A stretch of 64,000 bases of DNA from Caproicibacterium lactatifermentans (GTDB lineage: Bacteria; Bacillota; Clostridia; Oscillospirales; Acutalibacteraceae). The notes under the pieces were generated by a model. It saw only the letters and a program-made list of their open reading frames with translations. It made no database searches and was not told where the DNA came from. The stretch spans positions 62,001 to 126,000 of the forward strand of contig NZ_CP046051.1 of NCBI RefSeq assembly GCF_013315815.1, read 5' to 3'. This document shows, in pieces, positions 1 to 7,623 of the stretch (position 1 is the stretch's first letter; every line of letters begins with the position of its first letter). A program made the translations under genes and the position numbers.

Positions 1-1585
1 CCTGAATCGTGTCAGTTTCATACCAAACACCGCCGCTGGCTTTCTTTTCACCGGGGCCGGCAAGCGTGCCGGTGTTTTCTGGAATTTCCACGCCGGTTTT
101 GTCGCCCAGTCCCAGCTTTTTGGCATAGACGTTCATGTTGGCGATTTTGGTGTGGTAGCCGGTTTCAAAGAAGAAGATATTGCAGGATTTTGCCAAGGCG
201 TCCATAATGGTGATGGCGCCGTGGTTGCCTTCACACACCGGGGTGTAGCCGCTGCTTTCAAAACGCAGGTAGCGGTGGTTGCAGACAAAAGTGGTATTTT
301 CGTTGATAATGCCCTCCTGCAGTGCCGCAAGCGCGACCGAGGGCTTAAAAATGGAGCCAGGGGTGTAGGCACTGCCGAAGGTGCGGTCCACCAGCGGGTT
401 GGCACTGTCGGCGAGAAGCTTTTTGGTATAGGCGGTGTCCGAGGGGTACTTAGAAAGGTCATAAGAAGGGAAGGAAGCCGCAGCAAGTACGGAAAAGTCC
501 TTTACGTTCAGCACAACCACACCGCCGGACTTGCACATGGGTTGTGCCGCATGGGCGGCTTTCACACTGGAGGCCAGTGCATCGGAAGCGGCTTTTTGCA
601 GTTTGGAGTCAATCGTCAGAAAAACGGTTTTGCCGTTTACCGGTGCTTTCAGAACCTTGTCACCGGTTACGTTGCCGCTGGAGTCAATCGTCAGACTCTT
701 TTCGCCTTCTGTACCGCGCAGCATGCTTTCCATGGCGCTTTCAATGCCGGAGGTGCCCAGCCGGTCGTTCAGGTGGTAGCCTTTATTTTTCAGTGAGGCA
801 TACTGTTTTTCAGAAATAGCACCCATGGTACCTACCACCTGTGGAATCAGCGTACTGTTGGGATTTTCACGGGTTGTGGTCACTTTTGTCACCACACCCG
901 GCAGGTTTTCGCTGTTTTCACTCACGATTTCCACCGTGTCACGGCTGACATCCTCCGCAAAGGTGTAGGGAGTGTTCAGGGAATAGTCAAAACCTTCCAG
1001 CGTCATGGCGTAACGGACGGAAATAACCTTGCGCAGGTCGGATTTGCTGTAGCCGGCGGTGGGGTTCTTCTGGTCTTTTGTGGTTTGTTTAAAATATTTT
1101 TTAATCAGATTCTGCATACAGGTCTGGGCATTTGCATAATCGTTTACATTCAAAAAATCTTTGGATTTTAAGTATTTGATTTCTTTCGGGGAGTTGCCTT
1201 TAAACGCGTAATTCCCGCTGTCGTCCATGACAATGGGCAGGGTGTCCAGCCATTTCTCCTGACGCTTTTCCAGCAGATTGATAAGCCGCAGAATGGTGGC
1301 GTTTTCAGTTGCGGTGGTCATATAGGCGTGGTCAAACTGCAGGGCATAGCCCGTTTTGTTGGTTGCCAGGCCCACACCGTGAATGTCCACAATCTCGCCG
1401 CGGTTAGTGGGCATGGTCACATTGGTTTTACTGGTTTTGTCGGATTCCTCCAGGGCTGTGGCGCCCTCTATAATCTGCCACTGGAACAGCCGGGCAACGA
1501 ATACCGCGGCCAGCAGCAGCGCAACTGCACCGCAGACCACATAACGGGCCTGAACAGTGCGCTTCTTTTTTGCATGATGAAGCAT
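1..1585 (-). CDS. mrdA: Penicillin-binding protein 2 (transpeptidase), C-terminus cut by window edge
   Basis: Peptidoglycan DD-transpeptidase of the elongasome, anchored in the membrane with its catalytic domain outside. The start is the ATG at 1585, preceded by AAAGGAGAG. It begins MLHHAKKKRTV, then has one membrane segment (about residues 14-38), a dimerisation region and the transpeptidase domain. The nucleophile motif PGSIFKP has Ser411 and Lys414, and the SxN motif appears as KSCN. About 528 codons are visible; the KTG motif and C-terminus lie beyond position 1. It is the last visible gene of the mreB-mreC-mreD run, which is the classical order. SpoVD- and FtsI-type class B PBPs are alternatives, but the mre context favours PBP2. 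Confidence 0.9.
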   Translation of the reverse strand, partial: MLHHAKKKRTVQARYVVCGAVALLLAAVFVARLFQWQIIEGATALEESDKTSKTNVTMPTNRGEIVDIHGVGLATNKTGYALQFDHAYMTTATENATILRLINLLEKRQEKWLDTLPIVMDDSGNYAFKGNSPKEIKYLKSKDFLNVNDYANAQTCMQNLIKKYFKQTTKDQKNPTAGYSKSDLRKVISVRYAMTLEGFDYSLNTPYTFAEDVSRDTVEIVSENSENLPGVVTKVTTTRENPNSTLIPQVVGTMGAISEKQYASLKNKGYHLNDRLGTSGIESAMESMLRGTEGEKSLTIDSSGNVTGDKVLKAPVNGKTVFLTIDSKLQKAASDALASSVKAAHAAQPMCKSGGVVVLNVKDFSVLAAASFPSYDLSKYPSDTAYTKKLLADSANPLVDRTFGSAYTPGSIFKPSVALAALQEGIINENTTFVCNHRYLRFESSGYTPVCEGNHGAITIMDALAKSCNIFFFETGYHTKIANMNVYAKKLGLGDKTGVEIPENTGTLAGPGEKKASGGVWYETDTIQ

Positions 1586-1659
1586 GGGGTGCTCTCCTTT
1601 CTGTAAAAAGAAACCCGGGCAGCTTGCAAAATGGCGGCAGCTGTACGGGAAGAGATTTT

Positions 1660-2160
1660 TTATATGCGCAGTGCAATTGTGCGGTTCAGCGCATAAATGG
1701 GCAGACCCAAAGCAATGGTGTACAGGAACCGCGACAGGTAGTGTTCCACCAGTGCGTAGGCTGGGTCCGCATAACCGAGCGAAACGTAGAACAACAGCCA
1801 CTGCAGTATAATGGTGATAGCCGCGGCAATACCGCAGACAAGAAAAGCGGTCAGAGCATTGATTTGCAGTAAGTCATGCGCAAGGTAGCTGACCACAAAA
1901 CAAATGACCGTTAAAATGATGGCGTGCATACCCAGTACGCCGCCGTTTGTGCCCGCGTCGATGAGCAGTCCGCAGAAAAGGCCGAAAGCGGTGGAGGCCA
2001 CCTGCGGTTCAAACAGCGCAATGGTCACGGCAGTTGGAATCAGCAGCAGCGGCCGTGCGTAGTGAATAACCGGCAACAGGTCCGGTGCCTGCTGTAAAAT
2101 GAAGAACAGCAAAATTTCCAGAAAATACGCCAGAAAGCGTATACGCTTGCCCCGCTTCAT
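1660..2160 (-). CDS. mreD: Rod shape-determining protein MreD
   Basis: Small integral membrane protein of the elongasome, 166 residues, the usual MreD size. The sequence is almost wholly hydrophobic, with about five predicted helices (the first is YFLEILLFFILQQ) and the typical pattern of small charged loops. Its ATG overlaps the mreC stop codon as ATGA, which implies translational coupling. mrdA follows 74 bases downstream. MreD sequences are poorly conserved, so the call rests on size, topology and the mreB-mreC-mreD-mrdA order. Confidence 0.88.
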   Translation of the reverse strand: MKRGKRIRFLAYFLEILLFFILQQAPDLLPVIHYARPLLLIPTAVTIALFEPQVASTAFGLFCGLLIDAGTNGGVLGMHAIILTVICFVVSYLAHDLLQINALTAFLVCGIAAAITIILQWLLFYVSLGYADPAYALVEHYLSRFLYTIALGLPIYALNRTIALRI

Positions 2161-3071
2161 TTGGAGGCCCCGCTTAAGGAGGAACTGCTGCTCTGGCTCG
2201 ACGCGGCCTTGGCAGCCTCCGCTTTTCCGGCAAAGTCAGTAATGACCATCACATCACGAATTTTGCCCGGGGTGACATATGGCTTTATTTCCGCATACAG
2301 AGAAACATCGTAGGGACTGCTCTTTACGGCGGAAACCGTGCCTACCGGCAGCCCGCGCGGGAATTTGCCGCCGAAGCCGTTTTCTACCGCAAGGCCGCTG
2401 GTTACAATCTGGTCCCCAGCCTTTACGGTCGTTCCGGTAGCCAGATACTCCATTTTTGTCAGGCCCTTATCCGCCAACTTTAAATCATTGGCAAATACAC
2501 CGGTATCCCGATTTGCGGTGTCCCGCACACCAAACTGTGCACTGGTGTCGAAAATTGTCGTCACTTTAGCTGACAGGGGACTCACTTCACTTATCCAGCC
2601 GACCACGCCGGCCGAAGTGATAACCGGACAGTCCTTGGTAATACCGGAAGTAGAGCCTTGGTCAATGGTAAAGCTGCCGGAAACAGAGTTCGGGTCACGC
2701 GCAATGATGGTAGCCGATAACAGCTGATAATCTTTGTGCTGATTTTTAATGCCCAGGAACTGCTTGTACTGTTCGTTTTGCTGCAGGGCAGTATAGTAGT
2801 TGGTCAATTTCTGATTGAGGGTATTTACCTGCTGCTGCAGGCTTTTGTTTTCCGCCAGCAGTTCTTCTTTGCTTTTGGTGATGGTTTCGGCGCCGGTGGC
2901 CGCTTTGCCGGTCGCGGTGGAAAGCACTTTTTGCATGGGCATGGCGGCGCTGTTCAGCAGGTCACCCAGTGCACCCGGGCCAGCGGTGCTGGTGTACAGT
3001 GTCAGGCTGGAAAGCAGGAACAGCACAACAATCAGGCCCCTGAATTGATTAGACTGAAAGAACCGGTTCAC
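2157..3071 (-). CDS. mreC: Rod shape-determining protein MreC
   Basis: Bitopic membrane protein that links MreB filaments outside-in to PBP2. The start is GTG at 3071 after GGAGG. A single N-terminal membrane segment (about residues 11-31) is followed by a coiled coil (about 65-100, rich in KEELLAENKSLQQQV-type heptads). The beta-rich MreC domain then follows (LSATIIARDPNS, GVVGWISEVSP, VGTVSAVKSSPY). The C-terminus is a Ser/Ala-rich tail. At 304 residues it is normal for the family. It lies 39 bases downstream of mreB and overlaps mreD. Confidence 0.93.
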   Translation of the reverse strand: MNRFFQSNQFRGLIVVLFLLSSLTLYTSTAGPGALGDLLNSAAMPMQKVLSTATGKAATGAETITKSKEELLAENKSLQQQVNTLNQKLTNYYTALQQNEQYKQFLGIKNQHKDYQLLSATIIARDPNSVSGSFTIDQGSTSGITKDCPVITSAGVVGWISEVSPLSAKVTTIFDTSAQFGVRDTANRDTGVFANDLKLADKGLTKMEYLATGTTVKAGDQIVTSGLAVENGFGGKFPRGLPVGTVSAVKSSPYDVSLYAEIKPYVTPGKIRDVMVITDFAGKAEAAKAASSQSSSSSLSGASK

Positions 3072-3110
3072 GAAAAGCCTCCTTCGTCCGGTATTTCGGC
3101 AGTACCGGTT

Positions 3111-4145
3111 TTATTCTTCTGGCTTTTCGGCAGGCTTTTCAGCCGGCCGCTCGCTGGAACGGCTGTGCGTGTGGAGCTCCAGGTATTTGCCGGCGCCGGT
3201 GACGACGCAGTCCAGCGGATTTTCCGCTACCCGCACGGGCATACCGGTTTCCTGATGCAGAAGAGGCGCAATGCCGTGCAGCAGCGCGCCGCCGCCGGTA
3301 ATGGTAATGCCATGGTCGATAATGTCGGCGCACAGCTCCGGTGGCGTTTTTTCCAGCGTTGCGTGAACGGCCTCCACGATCAGCTGCAGAGAATCGGAAA
3401 GTGCTTCCCGTATCTCTTCGGCCGTGACAGTAATATTTTTGGCGAGGCCGTCCACCAAGCTGCGGCCCTTTACCTGCAGGGCAGCATTGGTCGTTTCGTC
3501 TGTCGGATAGGCAGAACCAATCTGTTTTTTAATCTCTTCAGCGGTCTGCTGGCCAATGAGCAGGTCATATTTCTTGCGGATATACTGAATAATTGCATCG
3601 TCAAATTTATTTCCAGCTACCCTTACACTTTCATAGGCAACAATATCGCCCAGCGAGATGACGGCCACTTCGCTGGTACCACCGCCGATATCCAGTACCA
3701 TGGAACCGACTGGGTCCTCTACAGGCAGGCCGGCACCCATTGCCGCCGCTTTCGGTTCCGGTAAAAAGTCCAGCACATGCGCGCCGGCTTTGTCGATTGC
3801 GTCCGCGACAGCCTGCCGTTCCACCTCGGTAACGCCGGATGGAATGCATACAACGACATTCGCCCGGGAAAAACGGCCGGTCTTTGCGGCCATTTTAATA
3901 AAATGCTTAAGCATGGTTGCAGTAATATCAAAATCGGCAATTACACCGTCTTTCAGCGGGCTGACGGCCACGATGGAACCAGGTGTACGGCCAATCATGT
4001 CCTTTGCCTTGCTGCCAACTTCTACCACGGCGTCTGTACGCACATCTACCGCCACCACAGACGGCTCGCGCATGAGGATGCCTTTTCCTTTCATATATGC
4101 CAGCGTGTTCGCTGTGCCAAGGTCAATGCCGAGTTCTTTCGCCAT
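3111..4145 (-). CDS. mreB: Actin-like rod shape protein MreB
   Basis: Actin-fold ATPase that forms membrane-associated filaments and directs lateral wall synthesis. Phosphate-1 motif GIDLGTANT is at the N-terminus; phosphate-2 (VLDIGGGTSEVAVI) and the adenosine motif (TGGGALLHG) are present. I chose the ATG at 4145 because AAAGGGG lies 12 bases upstream; the in-frame TTG at 4154 is only 3 bases from it. The product is 344 residues. The C-terminus carries a short repeated acidic tail (PAEKPAEKPEE) not usual in MreB. It has its own promoter (4195-4223) between dut and mreB. Mbl or MreBH paralogues cannot be excluded, but mreC and mreD follow directly. Confidence 0.95.
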   Translation of the reverse strand: MAKELGIDLGTANTLAYMKGKGILMREPSVVAVDVRTDAVVEVGSKAKDMIGRTPGSIVAVSPLKDGVIADFDITATMLKHFIKMAAKTGRFSRANVVVCIPSGVTEVERQAVADAIDKAGAHVLDFLPEPKAAAMGAGLPVEDPVGSMVLDIGGGTSEVAVISLGDIVAYESVRVAGNKFDDAIIQYIRKKYDLLIGQQTAEEIKKQIGSAYPTDETTNAALQVKGRSLVDGLAKNITVTAEEIREALSDSLQLIVEAVHATLEKTPPELCADIIDHGITITGGGALLHGIAPLLHQETGMPVRVAENPLDCVVTGAGKYLELHTHSRSSERPAEKPAEKPEE

Positions 4146-4194
4146 ATCTGTCAATTACCCCTTTCGGCGCAGAATGCGCACGTGGATTCTTTTC

Positions 4195-4223
4195 ATTATA
4201 CATCTCAGAAGGGAACTTCTCAA
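4195..4223 (-). promoter_or_regulatory. Sigma-A promoter of mreBCD-mrdA
   Basis: Read on the minus strand: TTGAGA (4223-4218), a 17-base spacer, then TATAAT (4200-4195), about 50 bases before the mreB start. It gives the cell-shape genes a promoter separate from zapA-U32-dut. A copy of ATTATGTAAAC (4236-4246) sits just upstream. Confidence 0.7.
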
Positions 4224-4273
4224 CCGCCGCCAAAAATTATGTAAACAAAAGAAGCGGCTGAAACAGCGGCGGT

Positions 4274-4708
4274 TTATTTCCCTGTGGAACCAAAGCCGCT
4301 GGTTCCGCGCTGCGTCGGCGGCAGGTCCTGCACTTCCTGCAGGGCCGGTGTCAGTGCCGGAAGGACCAGAAGCTGCGCGAAACGCTCACCCGGGCGCAGC
4401 GTGTAGGGCTTGTCCCCCACGTTGCACAGGCCGACTGCCAGCTCCCCGCGGTAGTCACTGTCTATCACACCCACGCAGTTGCTGAGGGTGATGCCGTGCT
4501 TTACACCCAGTCCGCTGCGTCCGCACAAAAGGCCGACGGTGCCTTCCGGCAGTGCTGCGGCAATGCCGGTGGGTACCTGTACGAGGTCGCCTGGCGCAAT
4601 GGTCAGCGGCTTTTGCAAGCAGGCACATAAATCCAGTCCGGCGGAACCCACTGTTGCACGCACGGGAAGAATGGCCTCCGTGCGCATTTTTTTAATCAAT
4701 ATTGTCAT
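4274..4708 (-). CDS. dut: dUTP diphosphatase (dUTPase)
   Basis: Hydrolyses dUTP to dUMP and diphosphate, which keeps uracil out of DNA and supplies thymidylate synthesis. All five trimeric dUTPase motifs are visible: AGLDL, GRSGLG, GVIDSDYRGE (containing the catalytic Asp), RFAQL and the C-terminal RGTSGFGSTG that closes over the active site. At 144 residues it is the standard length. Its ATG overlaps the stop of the upstream U32 gene (ATGA at 4705-4708), so the two are co-translated. Confidence 0.96.
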   Translation of the reverse strand: MTILIKKMRTEAILPVRATVGSAGLDLCACLQKPLTIAPGDLVQVPTGIAAALPEGTVGLLCGRSGLGVKHGITLSNCVGVIDSDYRGELAVGLCNVGDKPYTLRPGERFAQLLVLPALTPALQEVQDLPPTQRGTSGFGSTGK

Positions 4709-6771
4709 AGAATACCTCTGTCGTACAGTCCGCGTGTTATGCTGCCGCCAATGGACTGGTCGGCCGCTGCCATTCGGAGAATTTTGGCACGTCCCGGCAG
4801 CGTTTCTGTCGTAAAGCGCAGAACGCCAAAGTCCATATTGGAAAGCGTGCTCAGCCGGCCCAAAAGAGACAGCGGGACACTGTTCAGCACATCACTGCAT
4901 CCACCAAAGCACTGCACCGGGAACTGCATACCCATGCGGTCTGTCAGGGACTGTGCTGTTCTGCAGTGGCGGCAGCCGCCGCCGTTTGCAATTGGACAAT
5001 TGCGTGTCAGCATCAGCGGCAGGCGGCCGTATACCAGCAGCCCGCGCGGCAGACTGCCGCCCAGAGCCGCTGCCTGCTGAAGCGTTAATTCAAAGCTTAA
5101 TTCCGTATCAGTCAGACCAAATTCAGTATACCAACGAAGGGCAGCAGAATTTGTCACATTCAGCGAAAAACCGCCGTGCGGGGTAAGGCCCAGTTCCCGC
5201 GCAAGGCCGACGCTGTTAAGGGTGCCGGTCCATACGTCCCGAAACCCTTCTTCGGCGGTTTCCTGCAGCGAGCGGCGCACGGATTCCTCTGTGCCGAACA
5301 TTCCGCGGGGCAGTTCCAGCCAAACGGAAAAGCCGCGCCGCCGCAGTTCTTTCAGGGCGGAAAGAGGCAGGCTGTAGGGAACCAAAATGCTTTCGCATAC
5401 AGCCGCTTCATCAGGCACCTGTCCGTCCGGAAAACGGGCACGCAGCGTGAACGCCGCCGCCCGGTGCGGTTCCGTGGAAAGTGGGACCGCAGTGAACGGA
5501 ATGGGCGAGTGCTGGCTGCGCTGCTCCAGCAGCTGTTCCAGCACGTCCCGCCGCAGGTGGTTCAGCACGGATACCGGCACAGAGAGGCTGTCCCCAATAC
5601 GGCACTGTACATTTGCGGCCAGAAACGGGGTGCTGCCGGTTTTTTGCAGATGTTCTGTACAGAAAGCATTTGTCAGCGGGCGTGTGCGTGCTGGCTGCGG
5701 CAGTACAGGGCTTTCTGCGGCGGCCGTATGGCCCGCTTCATCGCGTACCTGCAGCTGTACCGGCTTTCCTTCCTGTATGGTCAGAACAAAGGAAACCGGG
5801 ATATGGGAAAATTCCCGGCGGTACAGCCCGCGCAGATGAGCGCAGGCTTCCGATGTATCGGAAGAGTCCTCTTTGCTGCGTGTGCCGAACATGGTGCGGC
5901 CGCGTTTTCCGTCCGGATAACCCGTTGTAAAGCCGGAGCGGGAAAAGACATGGTGCAGGTCCCGCAGCAGCTGCGGGGGAAGCGGCTGTCCGTCCGCGGC
6001 AAGCCGACCGGCGTGTGTGGCCGCTGCTACATATTCGGGCCGCTTCATGCGGCCTTCAATTTTGAAGGAGTCAATTCCGGCATCCCGCAGTTCCTGCAGG
6101 CGCGGAATCATAGAAAGGTCCTTGAGGGACAGGTCATGGCCGGTGCCGCCCGGCGCCGCAAACGGCAGTCGGCAGGGTTGGGCGCACTGTCCGCGGTTTC
6201 CGCTTCTGCGGCCCAGCACGGCGCTGAACCAGCACTGTCCCGAAACACTCATGCACAGGGCACCATGAACGAAAGATTCCAATTCCACATTAGGACAGGC
6301 GCGGTGTATCTGCTTTATTTCCGTAAGGCTCAGTTCCCGCGACAGTACGACACGCGAAAAACCGGCGGTTTGGCAGGCCCGCACACCGGCGGGCGTGTGA
6401 ATGCTCATCTGTGTGCTGGCGTGCAGCGGAAGGTCCGGGCAGCACCGGCGCAGCAGGTACAGCAGGCCGGGGTCCTGTACCAGAACCGCATCTACCGGCA
6501 GGGAGCAGGCGTACTGCACCAGTTCCAGCGCGGCGGGCAGTTCCGCTTCATGCAGCAGAATGTTTACGGCCAAATGTACCCGCACTCCGCGTCCATGACA
6601 GTAGGCAACTGCCTGCTTCAGTTCTTCTTTGGAAAAATTGTGGGCACCGGCTCTGGCGGAAAAAGAGCTGGCACCCAAATATACGGCATCCGCACCGGCA
6701 CGCACAGCAGCAGTCAGGGCTTCCGGGCTGCCGGCAGGCGCCAAAACTTCAGGTTTCATTATTTTTTTCAT
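4705..6771 (-). CDS. U32 family protein, RlhA-type (23S rRNA hydroxylation), with DUF3656-like C-terminal region
   Basis: Large U32 protein, 688 residues from the ATG at 6771. That ATG has GAGG six bases upstream, whereas the TTG 12 bases earlier has no ribosome site. The N-terminus reads VLAPAGSPEALTAAVRAGAD, and the U32 signature ESFVHGALCMSVSGQC lies near residue 170. A second pair of cysteines (GQCAQPC) follows, and a long C-terminal half ends in a C-rich patch (NCPIANGGGCRHC). The layout matches E. coli RlhA, which makes 5-hydroxycytidine in 23S rRNA, rather than the shorter TrhP type. Protease activity, the historic annotation, is not well supported. Its start overlaps zapA and it is coupled to dut. 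Confidence 0.85.
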   Translation of the reverse strand: MKKIMKPEVLAPAGSPEALTAAVRAGADAVYLGASSFSARAGAHNFSKEELKQAVAYCHGRGVRVHLAVNILLHEAELPAALELVQYACSLPVDAVLVQDPGLLYLLRRCCPDLPLHASTQMSIHTPAGVRACQTAGFSRVVLSRELSLTEIKQIHRACPNVELESFVHGALCMSVSGQCWFSAVLGRRSGNRGQCAQPCRLPFAAPGGTGHDLSLKDLSMIPRLQELRDAGIDSFKIEGRMKRPEYVAAATHAGRLAADGQPLPPQLLRDLHHVFSRSGFTTGYPDGKRGRTMFGTRSKEDSSDTSEACAHLRGLYRREFSHIPVSFVLTIQEGKPVQLQVRDEAGHTAAAESPVLPQPARTRPLTNAFCTEHLQKTGSTPFLAANVQCRIGDSLSVPVSVLNHLRRDVLEQLLEQRSQHSPIPFTAVPLSTEPHRAAAFTLRARFPDGQVPDEAAVCESILVPYSLPLSALKELRRRGFSVWLELPRGMFGTEESVRRSLQETAEEGFRDVWTGTLNSVGLARELGLTPHGGFSLNVTNSAALRWYTEFGLTDTELSFELTLQQAAALGGSLPRGLLVYGRLPLMLTRNCPIANGGGCRHCRTAQSLTDRMGMQFPVQCFGGCSDVLNSVPLSLLGRLSTLSNMDFGVLRFTTETLPGRAKILRMAAADQSIGGSITRGLYDRGIL

Positions 6772-7249
6772 GTTTATCCTCAAAAAGGCTTAAAAAATCC
6801 GCACCGCTTTTTTCCGTCTTCGGCTGCGGGCGCGAGAACACACCGGAGGTTTCACGCTCCACAGGGGCCTGCTGGGCGGTGCGGGCAGAGGGGTCAGGCT
6901 CCTCCTGCCCCAAGCGTGCGCGCAGACAGGCGGTCTCCTGCCGCAGACGGTTGGCTTCCTGCTGGGCCTCACGGGCCTGCTGGTTTGCTTTGGCAGTATC
7001 GGCAAGACAGCGCTGCATCTGCTGGCGCAGAGCTTCTGCTGCCTCTTTTTCTTTATGATAATCGTCACAGAAAGAAAGTGCCGCAACAATGGCGGTGACT
7101 GTCCCGGAGGCGCGCACGCTTTGACGGGAAAGCTGCAGCATACAGGTTTGTACTTCTGCCGCAAGAGAACGGACATAGGCTTCATTGTTTTCTGTGCCAA
7201 CCGCACATTCTGTACCGCATATGGTCAGGCGGACACTGTGTTTACTCAT
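6749..7249 (-). CDS. zapA: Cell division protein ZapA-like, with extended coiled-coil tail
   Basis: Z-ring-associated protein. The start is the ATG at 7249 (MSKHSVRLTICGTE) preceded by GAGAGG; a longer reading frame upstream has no ribosome site. Residues 1-75 are the ZapA fold, with the pattern YVRSLAAEVQ followed by a helix ending FCDDYHKEKE. Residues 70-130 are a coiled coil rich in Gln, Ala and Arg. The C-terminal 40 residues are Pro/Glu-rich and end in a short hydrophobic patch (ADFLSLFEDK). At 166 residues it is longer than the usual 80-100, a variant seen in clostridia. It overlaps the U32 gene by 23 bases. Confidence 0.8.
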   Translation of the reverse strand: MSKHSVRLTICGTECAVGTENNEAYVRSLAAEVQTCMLQLSRQSVRASGTVTAIVAALSFCDDYHKEKEAAEALRQQMQRCLADTAKANQQAREAQQEANRLRQETACLRARLGQEEPDPSARTAQQAPVERETSGVFSRPQPKTEKSGADFLSLFEDKHEKNNET

Positions 7250-7282
7250 TTGGCAGACCTCTCTTTCTAAAATATCTATTTT

Positions 7283-7311
7283 ATTATACCCTATTTTCCG
7301 TCTGGAAGAAA
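7283..7311 (-). promoter_or_regulatory. Candidate promoter of zapA operon
   Basis: Minus strand: TTTCTT (7311-7306), 17 bases, TATAAT (7288-7283). The -10 is perfect and the -35 is weak. It lies 34 bases upstream of the zapA start and would drive zapA-U32-dut. Confidence 0.5.
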
Positions 7312-7417
7312 GCATTTTCGGCAAATTTAGAGGCAGTATCTTTTTACCCGGAACGCTGTCGCCTAAAAAACGCAGTTTTGTACAAAATACACAATAATAC
7401 GCCCATATTTCTACATA

Positions 7418-7460
7418 GCGGTTCTGTCACAAGAACGTGTAAAAAACACGGAAAAACCGC
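7418..7460. other. Nested inverted repeats (possible cruciform or operator) between zapA and glgP promoters
   Basis: Outer arms GCGGTT/AACCGC enclose TTCT/AGAA and CGTGT/ACACG pairs, giving a possible three-way junction. It lies between two divergent promoters, so it is probably not in either transcript. Function unknown; it could be a protein-binding site or chance. Confidence 0.3.
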
Positions 7461-7517
7461 ATGATTTCACCGTATTTCATGAATTTTGGCGGAAAAAGGG
7501 AAAATCATATGTAGTCA

Positions 7518-7546
7518 TTGAAAAGCTGTGTATTTTGGCATATAAT
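7518..7546 (+). promoter_or_regulatory. Sigma-A promoter of glgP
   Basis: TTGAAA (7518-7523), a 17-base spacer and TATAAT (7541-7546). Transcription would start near 7553 and leave a leader of about 70 bases before the glgP ATG. Confidence 0.8.
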
Positions 7547-7623
7547 ATAAATCAAATATTTTCATAACGGTCCAGTCAGAAAAAACAAAAAGTGTGCCCT
7601 GCCTGAAACGGAGGAATTCGCTC

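Noticed and set aside
5176..7098. Long plus-strand open frame of 640 codons opposite the U32 and zapA genes
   Set aside because: Antisense shadow of two well-supported genes; no ribosome site and no domain pattern, with a Gln/Arg/Ala-rich composition typical of shadow frames.
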